A model generated the notes under the pieces. It searched no databases. It was not told the DNA's origin and was given only the letters and a program-made list of their open reading frames with translations. From Tetrapyrgos nigripes (Eukaryota > Basidiomycota > Agaricomycetes > Agaricales > Campanellaceae): a stretch of 64,000 nucleotides of DNA. Below, in pieces: positions 54,265-64,000 of this stretch; position 1 is the stretch's first letter; each line of letters begins with the position of its first letter. The position numbers were made by a program, and so were the translations under genes. The stretch lies in contig JAACJM010000178.1 in NCBI GenBank assembly GCA_013368315.1, positions 112,961-176,960 of the forward strand. Direction: 5' to 3'.

Positions 54265-55462
54265 ATGAAATCTAACGAATATTCCAGTCAAAGCAATGGA
54301 TATAGCTCAACCTTTCTTTCGAGCTTTGCTCTAGTCTGGTCCGAAAATCCGACATTGAGTGAGGCTGTGCAAATTCCTTTCTTCGCTACCTTCATGGGTC
54401 TTGATCTATCTAATGCTATTAGAAGTGCTAGGCAACGTGCGGAATGCCAAGATCCAAGGCAAGACACAAACACAACTGGTAAAGTTTGAAAATCTTTAAT
54501 TCTATTCTACATATCCTAAGTTATTCTCTCTTCTATTACAGATTTACATGCAGAAACGGATTCACTTCCTGACCTTGAGCGCGTTGCCAGCGATCTTCGA
54601 GAATATTCCCGTGCAATTTCTCCCAATGGGTGGCAGCCTTGGACTGGTGGTGAAGTAGTGGAAAATGGGTGGAGGGTCTCAGTCAGGAGACCTGATTTCT
54701 GGACCCTTTGTGAAATCCCAGAGGGAGAGCCGGCGCCGTTGTAAGTATCCATCATTTGATTGCCCCATGAAACATGCCAAACCATATTGAATTATAGCGC
54801 GATCCGAGCAACCGAAATGTTTGAGCTTCCTCAGTTTCCTCGTGGGCAGAATGCAGCTCGAGTATGGGTAGGGGATATATTTCCATTCCTGGGTGCCAGA
54901 GAACAAGACGGTAATGATCCATCCCCACGCTCACCACCTTCATGGGCAGGAGGGCTAGAACCTCACCATGCGCATGCTTTTGGTGATGCATTTACCTTCA
55001 GGGATGACTACCGAGGCATGATACCTCAGGGACCATATGCTCGTGTGCTTGCTCCCTTCCCTGAAGGTTTGAATCTAGCTGACTGGTGTGCCGAACAACG
55101 TGAGTACTTACAACCCTATCATTTTCAAATGTGAACTGAACAGTTTTCCCCTTTTAGGGGCTCGGTGCACTGATGAGGAGCTACCATATCCAACGTTTTG
55201 TGGTTCTGAATTGGAGGAAAAGCGAGAGCATTTCTGGCCAGTCGCTAAGGCCAAGCATGATGAACTCGTTGCCGCTGAGACCACCGTGAAAATGCTCACA
55301 TCGTACCGAAACAATGAGACTCATCCCCCGCTTCGAGAGCATTTCTGGAACCGTTTGAGAGAGAGCAATACATACAGGTGGCAAATTCAAGACGAATGGG
55401 ACTATATTGACCAAATCGTCATAGATCTAATTTACTTATCAGTAGTATCTATTTTGTATTAG
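54265..55462 (+). CDS. KDZ cargo: unknown protein, four exons, intact
   Basis: The exons 54265-54478, 54542-54740, 54798-55099 and 55158-55462 join in consistent phase (1, 2, 1) with introns of 57-63 bp, giving 339 residues. The frame has no stop or shift. Segments include NGWQPWTGGEVVENGWRVSV, ARVWVGDIFPFLGARE and a C-terminal charged helical part (FWPVAKAKHDELVAAE). It is Trp/Pro-rich in the middle, with no signal peptide or membrane segment. The family is not recognised. It lies divergent to the coiled-coil/Cauli_VI gene with about 130 bp between their ATGs, so the two may share a promoter. Its intactness beside decayed neighbours suggests recent loss of the others or selection. Confidence 0.65.
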
Positions 55463-55651
55463 TATGTCTTTCGGATTTGAATGGAACTGAACAATTGTTC
55501 CTGACACATACAGCTCATTTTGGACATGTCACAGTCATGTGACCACAAATGAATTGATTATGTCACTTTTGTTTCCGTCGGCGCGTCGCGTCAGAAATCT
55601 GAGACATTTGTCTTTACGACCTCTACAGTGTGCCTATGCTTCACTCTCATC

Positions 55652-58600
55652 ATGGTCAAAGCCAAAGCACCTCAAGACAAACAAAAACCAGGTCAGCGAC
55701 CTTGGTGCGACAATCCAGATGGCGCTCGAAAGGCTTGGCTGGACGAGCACTACAAGTTTTTCGAGAAGTGCGTAGGGCAGGTAGCCAAGGGGAAGTTCCT
55801 CGACTGGATCACTGGGAAATACTTGTTGAAATTTGGTGAAACTTTCGGTATGTTTTTATACTTCTCACTAGCTACTTGTAACTAATTTTGGGCCTTGACA
55901 GACCCGGATACCAACGCGTCAGCTCACTACGCAGGGAACCCTATGACGACAACCCCTGCAGCCGCAAACTCCTCCTCATCCCAATCCGAACCACTCAACT
56001 CTACCACTCATCCTCAGCAGCCTCATATTGAAACATCGGCACCCTCTCAATCCAGCTCACAAGCCCCTGGATCCACGCACTGCCTGAAGACAATCCCACT
56101 TCCAATTCCATCCCTTCATCCATCCTGACCAGGCTGGCTGACGTGCGAGATCAATACCCACTCTCTGAGGCCCGAGCAGCGCTGCAGGAGGTTTCCTCGA
56201 CTACCGATTGGGAACCGCTTCTGCTGTTAGCCACAGAGACTTGCTCGTGGCTCATTCTTCAAGATCAGATTGATGGTATCCCAGGTCACACGAGCCTACC
56301 TGAGGTCGAGGCGGCCCTGCAAAACCTCTGGGGTGATGACTATGTCGCCTCAGACTGGATGGGACACGCAGGATCTGCCAATGACCGGGAGAGCGTGGAT
56401 GATAGCTCTGACCTCCTGGAGACAGTCTCGGCAGCGCTGGAGAGGCTGAACAAGGAGTTGCAGGCTGACCTGGATAGATTGGGAGTCCCGTATATCAATA
56501 CCGGTACTGCTGATACGGGATCTGCACCGCCTACTACCACACCGACAGCCACAGCGACAAATCCAACAACAACCCCGTCTTCATCGACTTCTATGCCAGC
56601 CGAAGGACCCACGTCATCCACCCCGAGCACCATTCCATCCAAAAAAACCGCAGTCACAGCGGCAAACCCAACAACAACCCCGTCATCATCGACTCCTATG
56701 CCGGCCGAGGCACCCTCCAAAAAAACCACAACGACCCCCACCAACGCTAGTTCCCCGTCCAAAGGCAAGGCCAAGAAGAAAAAGAGCAAGAAGAAGGCTG
56801 CTGAAGACGAGTTTCGATGCGCTGGATCTGGAGCGGTAGATGTTGACAAGGTGTATGAGGTGCTAGGTTGGACTAAGCTGTCACCTGAGGGTCTGAACAA
56901 GAAGCGAGAGGTTTGGAAGATGCTTCGTAACGTGAGTACTCATTTGCTGCTGCTATGGGTTGATATGTTGATTGACTCTGCCAGAGCAAAATCAGCGAGT
57001 ACTTACGAAAGGCTAGTCGTACTGTGCGAAGTGCACAGTCTGATACAGTCATACGCGGGCTCATCAAGGAAACCGCAACGATTCGGCCCAAACCTGCATC
57101 GTTCTCTTGACGCTCAGACGTTTATGAAGCACTACTACGATTCCATGGTGAAGAAAGACGCTGACAAGGAAATTGCCGAAGCCTGGAAGGAGTACAACGA
57201 GCTTGTTGAGGCGGTAGGAGAGGGCTCAGAGGCAGCAGAGAACTTGAAGGAGCCTTGTGACCTGCAGATTCGGTTTAGTGTGGCCAAACGCATTTTGGCG
57301 ACCCAATCAGATGAGTTCAAGGCGAAATCAAGGAGTTGGCTGATACGGATCTGGTGGAGAGGATTGCCGTTTGGGAGGAAGAGAAGGAGAAAGCCAAGGC
57401 GGGCAAAGGTACTCCACAGGGATACGCAAAGTAAGTATTAATTGTTCTCTTACTTATCCAAAAGCTTACAGTGTTGCCTTTGACAGTGCTCTAGAGAAGT
57501 GGGGGCCAGTTATTGCGCGTTTCAATGCAGCAGTTGCAGATGAGCTGGCATGGTCATGGTTACAGCGCTGGTTGGGCCGAATCCTGATATTGGTGGAAAG
57601 GTAGATGTGTGCTGGTAAGTTTCCTGTTTGAGTGTTAGTAACATTCTGATTCTGACCATTGTCATGAAGGAATGTTAATGGAAACAACGGGATGGGATTG
57701 GACTGGCATCAAATTCGACGAACGCGCATTCAAGGCTACAGGTGATTCCTTGATCAGGTTCACCAAGACTGTATTCAGTGAGTATTTGAATACCGTCATT
57801 TAATACATACCCATATTGACATACGGGACCCAGGTTCAAGTGATCGTGCAGCTAGGACTGGTCAAGGTGATGCTCATGTCTGGCCATCGTCCACTTTCGC
57901 CAATGAACCTGCTCCTTCGACTCCTTCCCGTACCCAAAAACGGACCGAGAGGAAGTCCCGTCGGGTGGTAGAGAGTGAGGCTGAAGAGTCGGAGTCAGAG
58001 CCACCTCCCAAGAAGAAATCGTCCAAGAATGCTTCGAAGAACGCCTCGAAGACCGCCTCGAAGAAGTCTGCCTCGAAGAAAAGGAGGGTGGTAGAAAGTG
58101 AGGCCGAGGAATCAGAGTCAGAGCCCTCTCCGAGACCGTCCAGGAAATCCGCCTCGAAGAAGTCTGTGTCCCAGAAATCCCCCTCGAAGAAATCCACCTC
58201 AAGGAAAAGGAAGCTGGTCCAAAGCGAGCGAGGCAGAAGGAGTCGGAGGTAGAGGAATCGGAGGTAGAGGAATCAGAGTCTCAGTTGCCTCCAAGGAAGA
58301 GATCTGGAAAAAAAATCAACGAAGGCGCGCACTCCTCCTCGCCTAGACACGCCTCCTCTACCAAACACGCCTCCACCTCTCCCAGAGACTCCTCACCCAA
58401 ACGCTCCTCCACCTCAGACCTCCTCCACCTCAGACTCCTGCAGCAACCACGCCAATTTCCTTCTTTCCTTCCCCCACTCGTCCAGCAGCATGCCTTTCTC
58501 TGGGCGAATATTTGCCCCGTATGACCGTGGAGAACCTTCTTGGCTACGACCCCACCTCCTGACCTTCGGTACTCACCATTCCTACACACAAGTCCACGGC

Positions 58601-59520
58601 CGCCGTCTATAGAACTTCCGTTCTACTTTGATGTCACTACCACTACTTACCTGCCAACGCCGACGTCACTACCTCCCCCAACGTCACTGCCACGTCCCAT
58701 TCCGACTCCACTTCCCCTACCCAATCCGGTTCTCACACCTCAGTAGTCACGGAGGAGCCATATACCATCTCCAGGGAGGCTATTTGCTGGCACCATCCCA
58801 GAGAGAGTGAGTTCTGGCCTGGCTTACGTCTTGCCCTCGGGGAATGGGGCCTGTTACCTGGATGCTGTGCCTAAGGAGGATGATGAATGGATCACTCATT
58901 TCGAGGAACTGATTGACATCTATCTCCAGATAGAGCATGCCTACCGGTACCACGAGAACAATGGAGTCATCATGTCACAGATGGAATGGCCGGGGATTCG
59001 GGAGTGGGAAAACGCCGGTCGCCCATATTGGGCTATTGTTGAGCCTGGTAGACGTTGCATTGAGGACGAGGTGAAGGGCTTGCGGACATGGTGGGAAGAC
59101 TTTGCGACGTTCGAGAAGGGTGAGACGGACTTTGCTCCGCTGGACTCAACGTCGGGCAAGAATGGCGTGTTCAGGTTCATGGTGGGTTTGATGCTCTGCC
59201 TCACCATGATTCTTGGAGATCTGGAGGAGGAAAACTTCAATAAGCGCAATGCGGACAAGACCTTTGCCCTTGCTGGATGGGCCGACCTCGTGATCGACGC
59301 CAAGGAAACCCTCGAACATGTCTACAAGCATGCCAAGTTCAAGAACCCACCGAGATCGAAACGCAAGGCTGCTGAGATGGAGGAAAGTGGGTCAAGTCAA
59401 AGGATGACTCGTCGTCGGGTGGCTGAGCTGAAGGAGAAGGAAGAAGAAGAGAGTAAGAAGAGGGGCAAGAAAGGGAAGAAATCGGGTGGGAGAGGCACTT
59501 TCAAGCCCAAAGGGAGGTGA
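55652..59520 (+). pseudogene. KDZ cargo: large Ser/Lys-rich protein gene, several frameshifts
   Basis: Exon 1 (55652-55847) encodes RPWCDNPDGARKAWLDEHYK and a helical segment, then GETF joins in phase to DPDTNAS. A Thr/Ser/Pro linker follows, with KGKAKKKKSKKKAAEDE near 56770. The region 56980-57420 shows SKISEYLRKASRTVRSAQSD and MKHYYDSMVKKDADKEIAE. Near 57550 a core AGMVMVTALVGPNPDIGGK resembles a family often found beside transposons in mushrooms (G-W/M-x-V-T-V-L-V-G-G-P-x-P). Duplicated RRVVESEAEESESEP units lie at 57958 and 58084 with Lys/Ser repeats between. The C-terminal 237 residues from 58807 are one frame (WADLVIDAKETLEHVYKHAK, basic tail). Frame changes near 56085, 57115, 57315 and 58240 make it unlikely to be functional unless they are sequence errors. 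It could also be two genes. Confidence 0.5.
57810..57827. repeat. Example of the 18-bp KDZ dyad family
   Basis: CCCATATTGACATACGGG. Other members: 47722-47740, 47771-47788, 48223-48240, 48394-48411, 48424-48440, 49690-49707, 50923-50940, 50953-50970, 52237-52256, 53318-53334, 56487-56504, 59670-59685, 60050-60066, 60386-60403 and 60453-60471. The shared form is CC(C/G)-R-TAT-N4-ATA-Y-GG with dyad symmetry. Most lie in introns or between genes. Confidence 0.8.
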
Positions 59521-60452
59521 TCGTGGGCGGTCATCCTGAAGCTCGTCATTCTTGGTCATTCTTGCTGTTGTGGGTTTTGTTCGTCGTTTATTTAGTTGTT
59601 TGTCGTTTATTTTGTATGGAAGACTTTATGTACATGTTGTGGACTTTTATATAATGTTATTACTGCCAACCGATATATATATGGGCCCATAGTACGAACT
59701 CAATGAGACGTTGACTTGTGTTGAGAAGTCCTGATGAAGATGGCTGTATTGAAATATTGGATGGTAAAATTTCACAAATTTGACAAGTCTCAAAAACCTG
59801 GCATAAAAAGTGAGCGCAAAAACGAAATGAACAAGACAGTGATACTAGTATTGTAATGGGACATCGTACATACCTGTGAGAGTTTTCAGAATCATTGTAA
59901 GTTCCATGTATAGCCGATACTGTTCCGGAAAGTCTTTTATAAGTCCCATGCTTAGACGTGTGGGCACAGAGCGGCAATTTATGATGCTAATTGCTGGAAA
60001 ACTGTAACGAGCAACCCTACATGTCCTAGGGATGACCTCAATGCAAGTACCATATTGAGATACGGGTCGATGGAATCAAAGCTATGGTCAAGTCCCCATG
60101 CGATAATCATATTAGATATGTGCCTACGGATGTAAGCAGGGTAGCTCCGTGAGGATACATGCTCTATGTACGATAGTCTACCTTAGTCTACTACATATGC
60201 TTGAATCATTGTATTTATTCGATTACCGTAAGCGAGATCTGCTCAACCGATGCAAAGGAGTTAAGCGAGGGATGGGATGTAGCCTGATGTAGCCGGAAAA
60301 CAGCGCCATGCCACCGTATGCCAACGATGCCACCTAATGCCGATGCCCTGCCGTGGCCAACCCCTGCCCAACCTCTCATATGTGACCCATATTCATATAC
60401 CGCTGCCTGATTAGGGCCAAAACTAGCCTGGGTATGCCCTGGCTATATCCCT
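59521..60452. other. Right subterminal region of the KDZ element
   Basis: Non-coding; contains three dyads and a run of degenerate ATGCC-type repeats at about 60303-60360. A minus frame at 59660-59977 overlaps a dyad and has no support as a gene. Confidence 0.5.
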
Positions 60453-60583
60453 CCCGTATTGTACTATCGGGGGTGAGGGGTTACCAGGAGTATTTATATA
60501 TCGGGGCTACATCGCCTCAGACTAGTATTACACTGATGCCAAAATGATTAAATGTTGGGAAGGTCTTTTCTATAGGCTATGGT

Positions 60584-60935
60584 TAGTGTTGTGCTGGGCC
60601 GGGTCCGCCCACTACATGGGCTGAGCTCGAGCCCAGCCCACCCCCATATATGGAAGGTACCATCATCCACATCAATTCATCATTTTTGCCCACATGGATA
60701 GGGGCTGAAAACAACTTCTCCTCTTCCTGCTTCTCTTCCTTCTCCAGCACCTGTTCCTACCCAAAGTATCTATCTGTTTCATTCAGCTAGATACAAACAC
60801 CTACAGGCAGCAGATGAGTAGAGGAGCGATGGGGAAAAGGAGCATCCTTCCTAAAGCAGATAGATTTGTCAGCGAGCTGAGCGCGAGTCGAGCTGAATTA
60901 GCCGTGAGACCCAGACCCAGCCCAGCGCAACACTA
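60584..60935. mobile_element. hAT-type MITE with 8-bp target duplication
   Basis: 352 bp. The left end TAGTGTTGTGCTGGGC pairs with the right end GCCCAGCGCAACACTA on the other strand (one mismatch in 16). The target GCTATGGT is duplicated at 60576-60583 and 60936-60943. TAGTGTTG-type ends and an 8-bp duplication are characteristic of hAT elements. The interior is non-coding with a Trp/Gly-codon-like GC-rich stretch. Confidence 0.88.
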
Positions 60936-60943
60936 GCTATGGT

Positions 60944-62640
60944 TTACACAAATTTCAGTGCCAAAAGTTAGCCGATGTTCTCATACCCCCATCAGGCCTC
61001 GGTATCTAGCGTACTTCAACTACTTATACATGGTCCCGCAAAGGGGTTTTCACTTCAAAGTTCAGTTTCATACCTCGGAAAGTACTGTTACTAAGGGGGA
61101 TTTTCAGGTCAGAAAATGTTGTATACTAGTGTACATGTGTCTCATGAGTCATGGCCCTGGGCAACTTTTTTAAGACCCTCGACAGACCGACCATCGGACC
61201 AACCCGATGTACGTGTACGTGTCACGGCCCGCCCACCGCTTGTTCTTGAGCCTTGAGGAAATCCGAGTCCCGTCGGTACTACCACTAGTCATTTTGGTAT
61301 TTGCTTCCTTCCGTCCTCCATCTCCATCTCCGGATCCATTTCATTTTGTACCTTTGCCTACAATTTGCTTCCATCTCCAGTTCTATATTTCCGCTCCGTT
61401 TTTGTATTTGCCGTTTTAGCCGTTTCGTTTCGTTCCGTTTCGTTTCGGCAGGTTTCGGCCCCTTCAGGCCCCTCCCCGCCTCCTAATCCTTCCCTCACCG
61501 GGTCTCCTGCAGGCTGGATTGCATGCTCCGTTACCCCGTTACCCCGTTGTTTTACATACGCAGTTGCCTGTTGCCTGTCTCGGGTACAGGACCGTACAAT
61601 ATGAGGACAAGGTTTATCTAACTCCTTCCTTTGATCTGAGACTCGGACAGGCCCGGGAAGGAGCACAGCGACACAGCGATCCGAACCAGTAGGCGTATTA
61701 GCGTAATGAACAAAAAAACCAAACCAGTATGTATGTATATGATATCAATTGAAAAACTTGAACTATACACGAGTCACGACAGGAGACACGACACGAACTT
61801 GAGCATACTATGAATTTAATGTATAATGGATATGATGGGATACGATTCTGAGATATTGGATATGGATAATGGATATGAATAACTAGCAGTACATACATAC
61901 AATATTGAACATTGAACGAACACCGAGGTATGCTTTATGTTGTTGTTTGATGCGTAAATGGGAATAATTAATGCAGAGAGTTGGAGAAAGGAAGGAAAAG
62001 AAAGCAAGTGAGAACAGAGAACGAGAGAGAACGAGCACAGAGAAATGGAGAGAGAGAGAATAAGACTACAACCTTAAGGTAGTGTACACTATAAACAGAA
62101 ACAAGTTCAAGTCTTTGGAGGATATAAGAGAGGAAGAAAGAATAAGGTGTAAAGTAAGATAAGGATATAAAGTCGAGTGCAAGTATAAGCGAGAATAAGG
62201 AATGAATGGACATGGACATGAAGGACATTAAGAATTTAGGAATAGAAATAATCAGGAAACTGTACATGAGATCAACACTGTACAACAGCACGACACAAGA
62301 AACCAGTAGAGGGAAGGAGGGGAAAAAAGTCAACTGTGCGTCAAAACCAGAAAAACAGCCAATCAATCAATCAATCCGAAAGAAGGGAAGGGAAGGGTCC
62401 TTTTATACATTTTTACTTCATCATCATCTTCATCATCATCCGCCACTCGCTACTCCGACAAGTCATCCACTCATCTACCGCTTTACTCAACAAACACCAC
62501 CCGACTCAATCCACTCTTCACATATCCAGCACCAGCACCACTAGTGGCGTTTCCTCCACATCCACCCATTCCACCCAAAGCAGACGACCGCCTTGGCCTA
62601 CCAACCGAAGGCGTATCACCGCGACTCAACAACATACTCG
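60944..62640. other. Intergenic, low complexity, no supported gene
   Basis: Contains CGTTT-rich runs at about 61430-61450, ATGGATATG-type runs at 61825-61885 and AATCAATCAATCAATC at about 62360. Short frames at 60958-61173 and 62206-62701 have no supporting motif. The 3' end of the gene to the right lies at 62641. Confidence 0.4.
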
Positions 62641-63812
62641 CTACAATCCCTGCGATGGTGTCCCGGGAAGAGGCGGGGAGGGACGGGAGAGGAGGGTATA
62701 GATGGAGGATTGGGATTTGGGTTGGGATCGGTTAGCAGCTGGTTTGGAGGAAGTGAGAGTGGGAGCTGAGGAAGACAGAGTCGTGGTGGCGGTAGAGTGG
62801 GCAGTCGGGGTTGTAAGAAGCGCAGGAGGTGCACTTCCCGGTCTCTCGATAACGGCAGGAGGGTTAGTACGTCCCGAAGATACGAGAATGGCTTGGCCCT
62901 GACTCTGACCCTGTCCTTGTTGAACGCCACGGGAAGCAGTAGGGTAGCCACGACCTATGGGCTTTTTAATGACGACGTTGGTGTTGTTGTTTTGATAAGA
63001 ACTGTACGAGTGGGAATAAGGACTAGGCTGATGCTGATGATTCAAAGTCCTGTTTGCGAGTCTAGGCGTCGCAGGCGTAGGACCAACCGACAAAGGAGTG
63101 AAACCTTTGGAGGATGGGTGTGGTTGGGGTTGGGCGTAAGGAGAGGAAACGGATGTAGCTGAGTAACTACGGACTCGGGAGTAGTCGTTTCCGGTGGAGC
63201 CGCCCGCAGGCCCCAAGGACATAGCGCCTGCCCTCCTTCTAGTAGGTGAGGGCGGAGATGGGCTACGATTTGCTACGCGAGACTGAGACTGGTTGTCAAC
63301 GAGGGACATGGTAGATGGGAAGGAGAGTGTGGGTACGACGGTGGATAAAAGGAAGGAAAAGAGTTGGGAGAGGGTGGAGAGGGGGATCTCGATAAAGAGG
63401 TCCTCGACGGAGCGCTGGTGGTGAAGGGACGGATTAAGATTGAGATTAACGGAAGTATTGGTAGCGGAAGTTATAGTGTTGGTAATGTTACAAGCTGGTT
63501 GCAATGGGCGTTGCTGCTGTTGTTTCAGATCCGAATTGGGAGTAGCGAAAGCGAGAGCTGGACTGTTCGTGGCGGGGTCGTAGTAATAATAATGCGTATA
63601 CGGGGAGGGAGGAGAGACCTCGTCTGTGTCTGCGTCGTCGAAGGGATTGAAGGTGAAACGAGACGACGGAGTGTAGACTGGCCCGAGAGCGGCTGCTGGG
63701 ACGAAACGGCCCGGTCCCGACGTTGGGCGGACAGGCGGGGAGCACCGGTGAGGAAGAGTTTGTTGCTGGGGGTATTGAGGTCGAGAGTGGACAGGACAGC
63801 AGTGGACGACAT
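62641..63812 (-). CDS. Ser/Pro/Thr-rich protein, probable regulatory or scaffold function
   Basis: The minus frame ending at TAG 62641 is open for at least 287 codons. It is rich in Ser, Pro, Gln and Thr, with RSPSPPSPTRRRAGAMSLG, YAQPQPHPSSKGFTPLS and a Gln/Gly stretch. Upstream in the same frame are RFTFNPFDDADTDEVSPP and YTHYYYDPATNSPALAF near 63500-63650. The likely start is the ATG at 63812 (MSSTAVLSTLDLNTPSNKLF), but that frame differs from the downstream one, so a join or a one-base change is needed near 63665-63680. One segment is hydrophobic (STLSQLFSFLLSTVVPTLSF). Low complexity leaves the family unrecognised. GC and CpG content are higher here than in the repeats, as expected for a host gene. 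Confidence 0.5.
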
Positions 63813-64000
63813 TTTAGAGAGAGAGAAAGAGATCTACGGGCTATTGCTACAAGATATTAGAAAAGCGTAAGGTTTGCTGAGGGGATTGTGTGTGTGTGCT
63901 GAGCAGAAAAAGACGAGAAGACGGACACAAGGCGGACGAACCCAGTTCCATGGTCCTCGTGCTTTTATTGTCACGCTACTCTCGCTGCCGATCCTGATCC

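Larger units (their letters stand above)
47720..60473. mobile_element. Candidate large KDZ-superfamily transposon with cargo genes
   Basis: About 12,754 bp between inverted ends CCCCCAATAGTACAATACGG (from 47720) and, on the other strand, CCCCCGATAGTACAATACGG (from 60473 inwards). Similarity continues inwards as TGGaATATgGCCAGG and further as GCAGCcaTATATcAATAcaGGG with a gap. Inside are a KDZ transposase, a gene with an RNase H1 N-terminal-like domain and two plus-strand genes. An 18-bp dyad recurs throughout, including at both ends. KDZ (Kyakuja-Dileera-Zisupton) elements usually make 8-bp target duplications; no matching pair is seen at these exact borders, so the limits may be off. Confidence 0.6.

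Noticed and set aside
56340..56900. 186-codon minus-strand frame
   Set aside because: Antisense of the Thr/Ser/Pro linker of the plus-strand cargo gene.
61968..62366. 132-codon minus-strand frame rich in Ser, Leu and Phe
   Set aside because: Composition follows an AG-rich plus strand; no motif, start context or splice support.

Overview
This window is fungal nuclear DNA, most likely from a mushroom-forming basidiomycete (Agaricomycete). The evidence is short introns of about 50 to 70 bp with GT..AG ends and unbroken phase, pyrimidine-rich stretches before start codons, F-box, RING and WD40 genes typical of these fungi, and a KDZ transposase, a superfamily much expanded in basidiomycetes. There is no operon structure and no prokaryotic signal. 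Most of the window is transposon or repeat; host genes sit in islands.

Layout. 1-1339: right part of a Tc1/mariner element with an intact DD34E transposase, inserted at a TA inside the gag of a decayed Ty3/gypsy chromovirus (1340 to about 6.6 kb, + strand). 6.7-9.3 kb: a 43-bp tandem repeat, repeat debris and a MITE. 9282-14022 and 26154-29869: the two arms of a large inverted duplication around a 12.1-kb spacer. The arms carry a satellite, a T5orf172-like gene relic and a membrane-protein relic; the left arm has an extra 1012 bp. The spacer holds a short hypothetical gene, copia-1 (15921-20955) and a broken WD40-like gene with a membrane tail. 29924-30855: a foldback element with about 330-390 bp arms. 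31.2-37.6 kb and 42.6-45.3 kb: gene island with two paralogous small genes, a hypothetical gene, a coiled-coil protein, a RING-finger protein, an F-box/LRR gene split by copia-2 (37575-42611, intact 1488-codon gag-pol) and a chromodomain protein. 45.4-46.6 kb: another satellite copy. 47.5 kb: an exon encoding a histone-H3-like N-terminal tail plus a nuclear localisation motif. About 47.7-60.5 kb: a candidate 12.75-kb KDZ element with a KDZ transposase, three further genes and at least 17 copies of an 18-bp AT-centred dyad, two of which form its putative inverted ends. 60584-60935: a hAT MITE with an 8-bp target duplication. 62.6-63.8 kb: a low-complexity Ser/Pro-rich gene.

The elements share a decay signature. 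All six differences between the paired LTRs of the two copia copies are transitions at CpG, the chromovirus carries eight in-frame TGA codons mostly where its family has arginine (CGA), and the KDZ genes, the WD40 gene and one inverted arm show the same TGA pattern. This fits CpG methylation followed by deamination, or a RIP-like process, acting on repeats. The best candidates for something undescribed are the KDZ element with its cargo and dyad array, and the H3-tail-like exon at its left edge. Gene models were assembled by eye from splice signals and reading frame; domain names are recognised from motifs, not searched.
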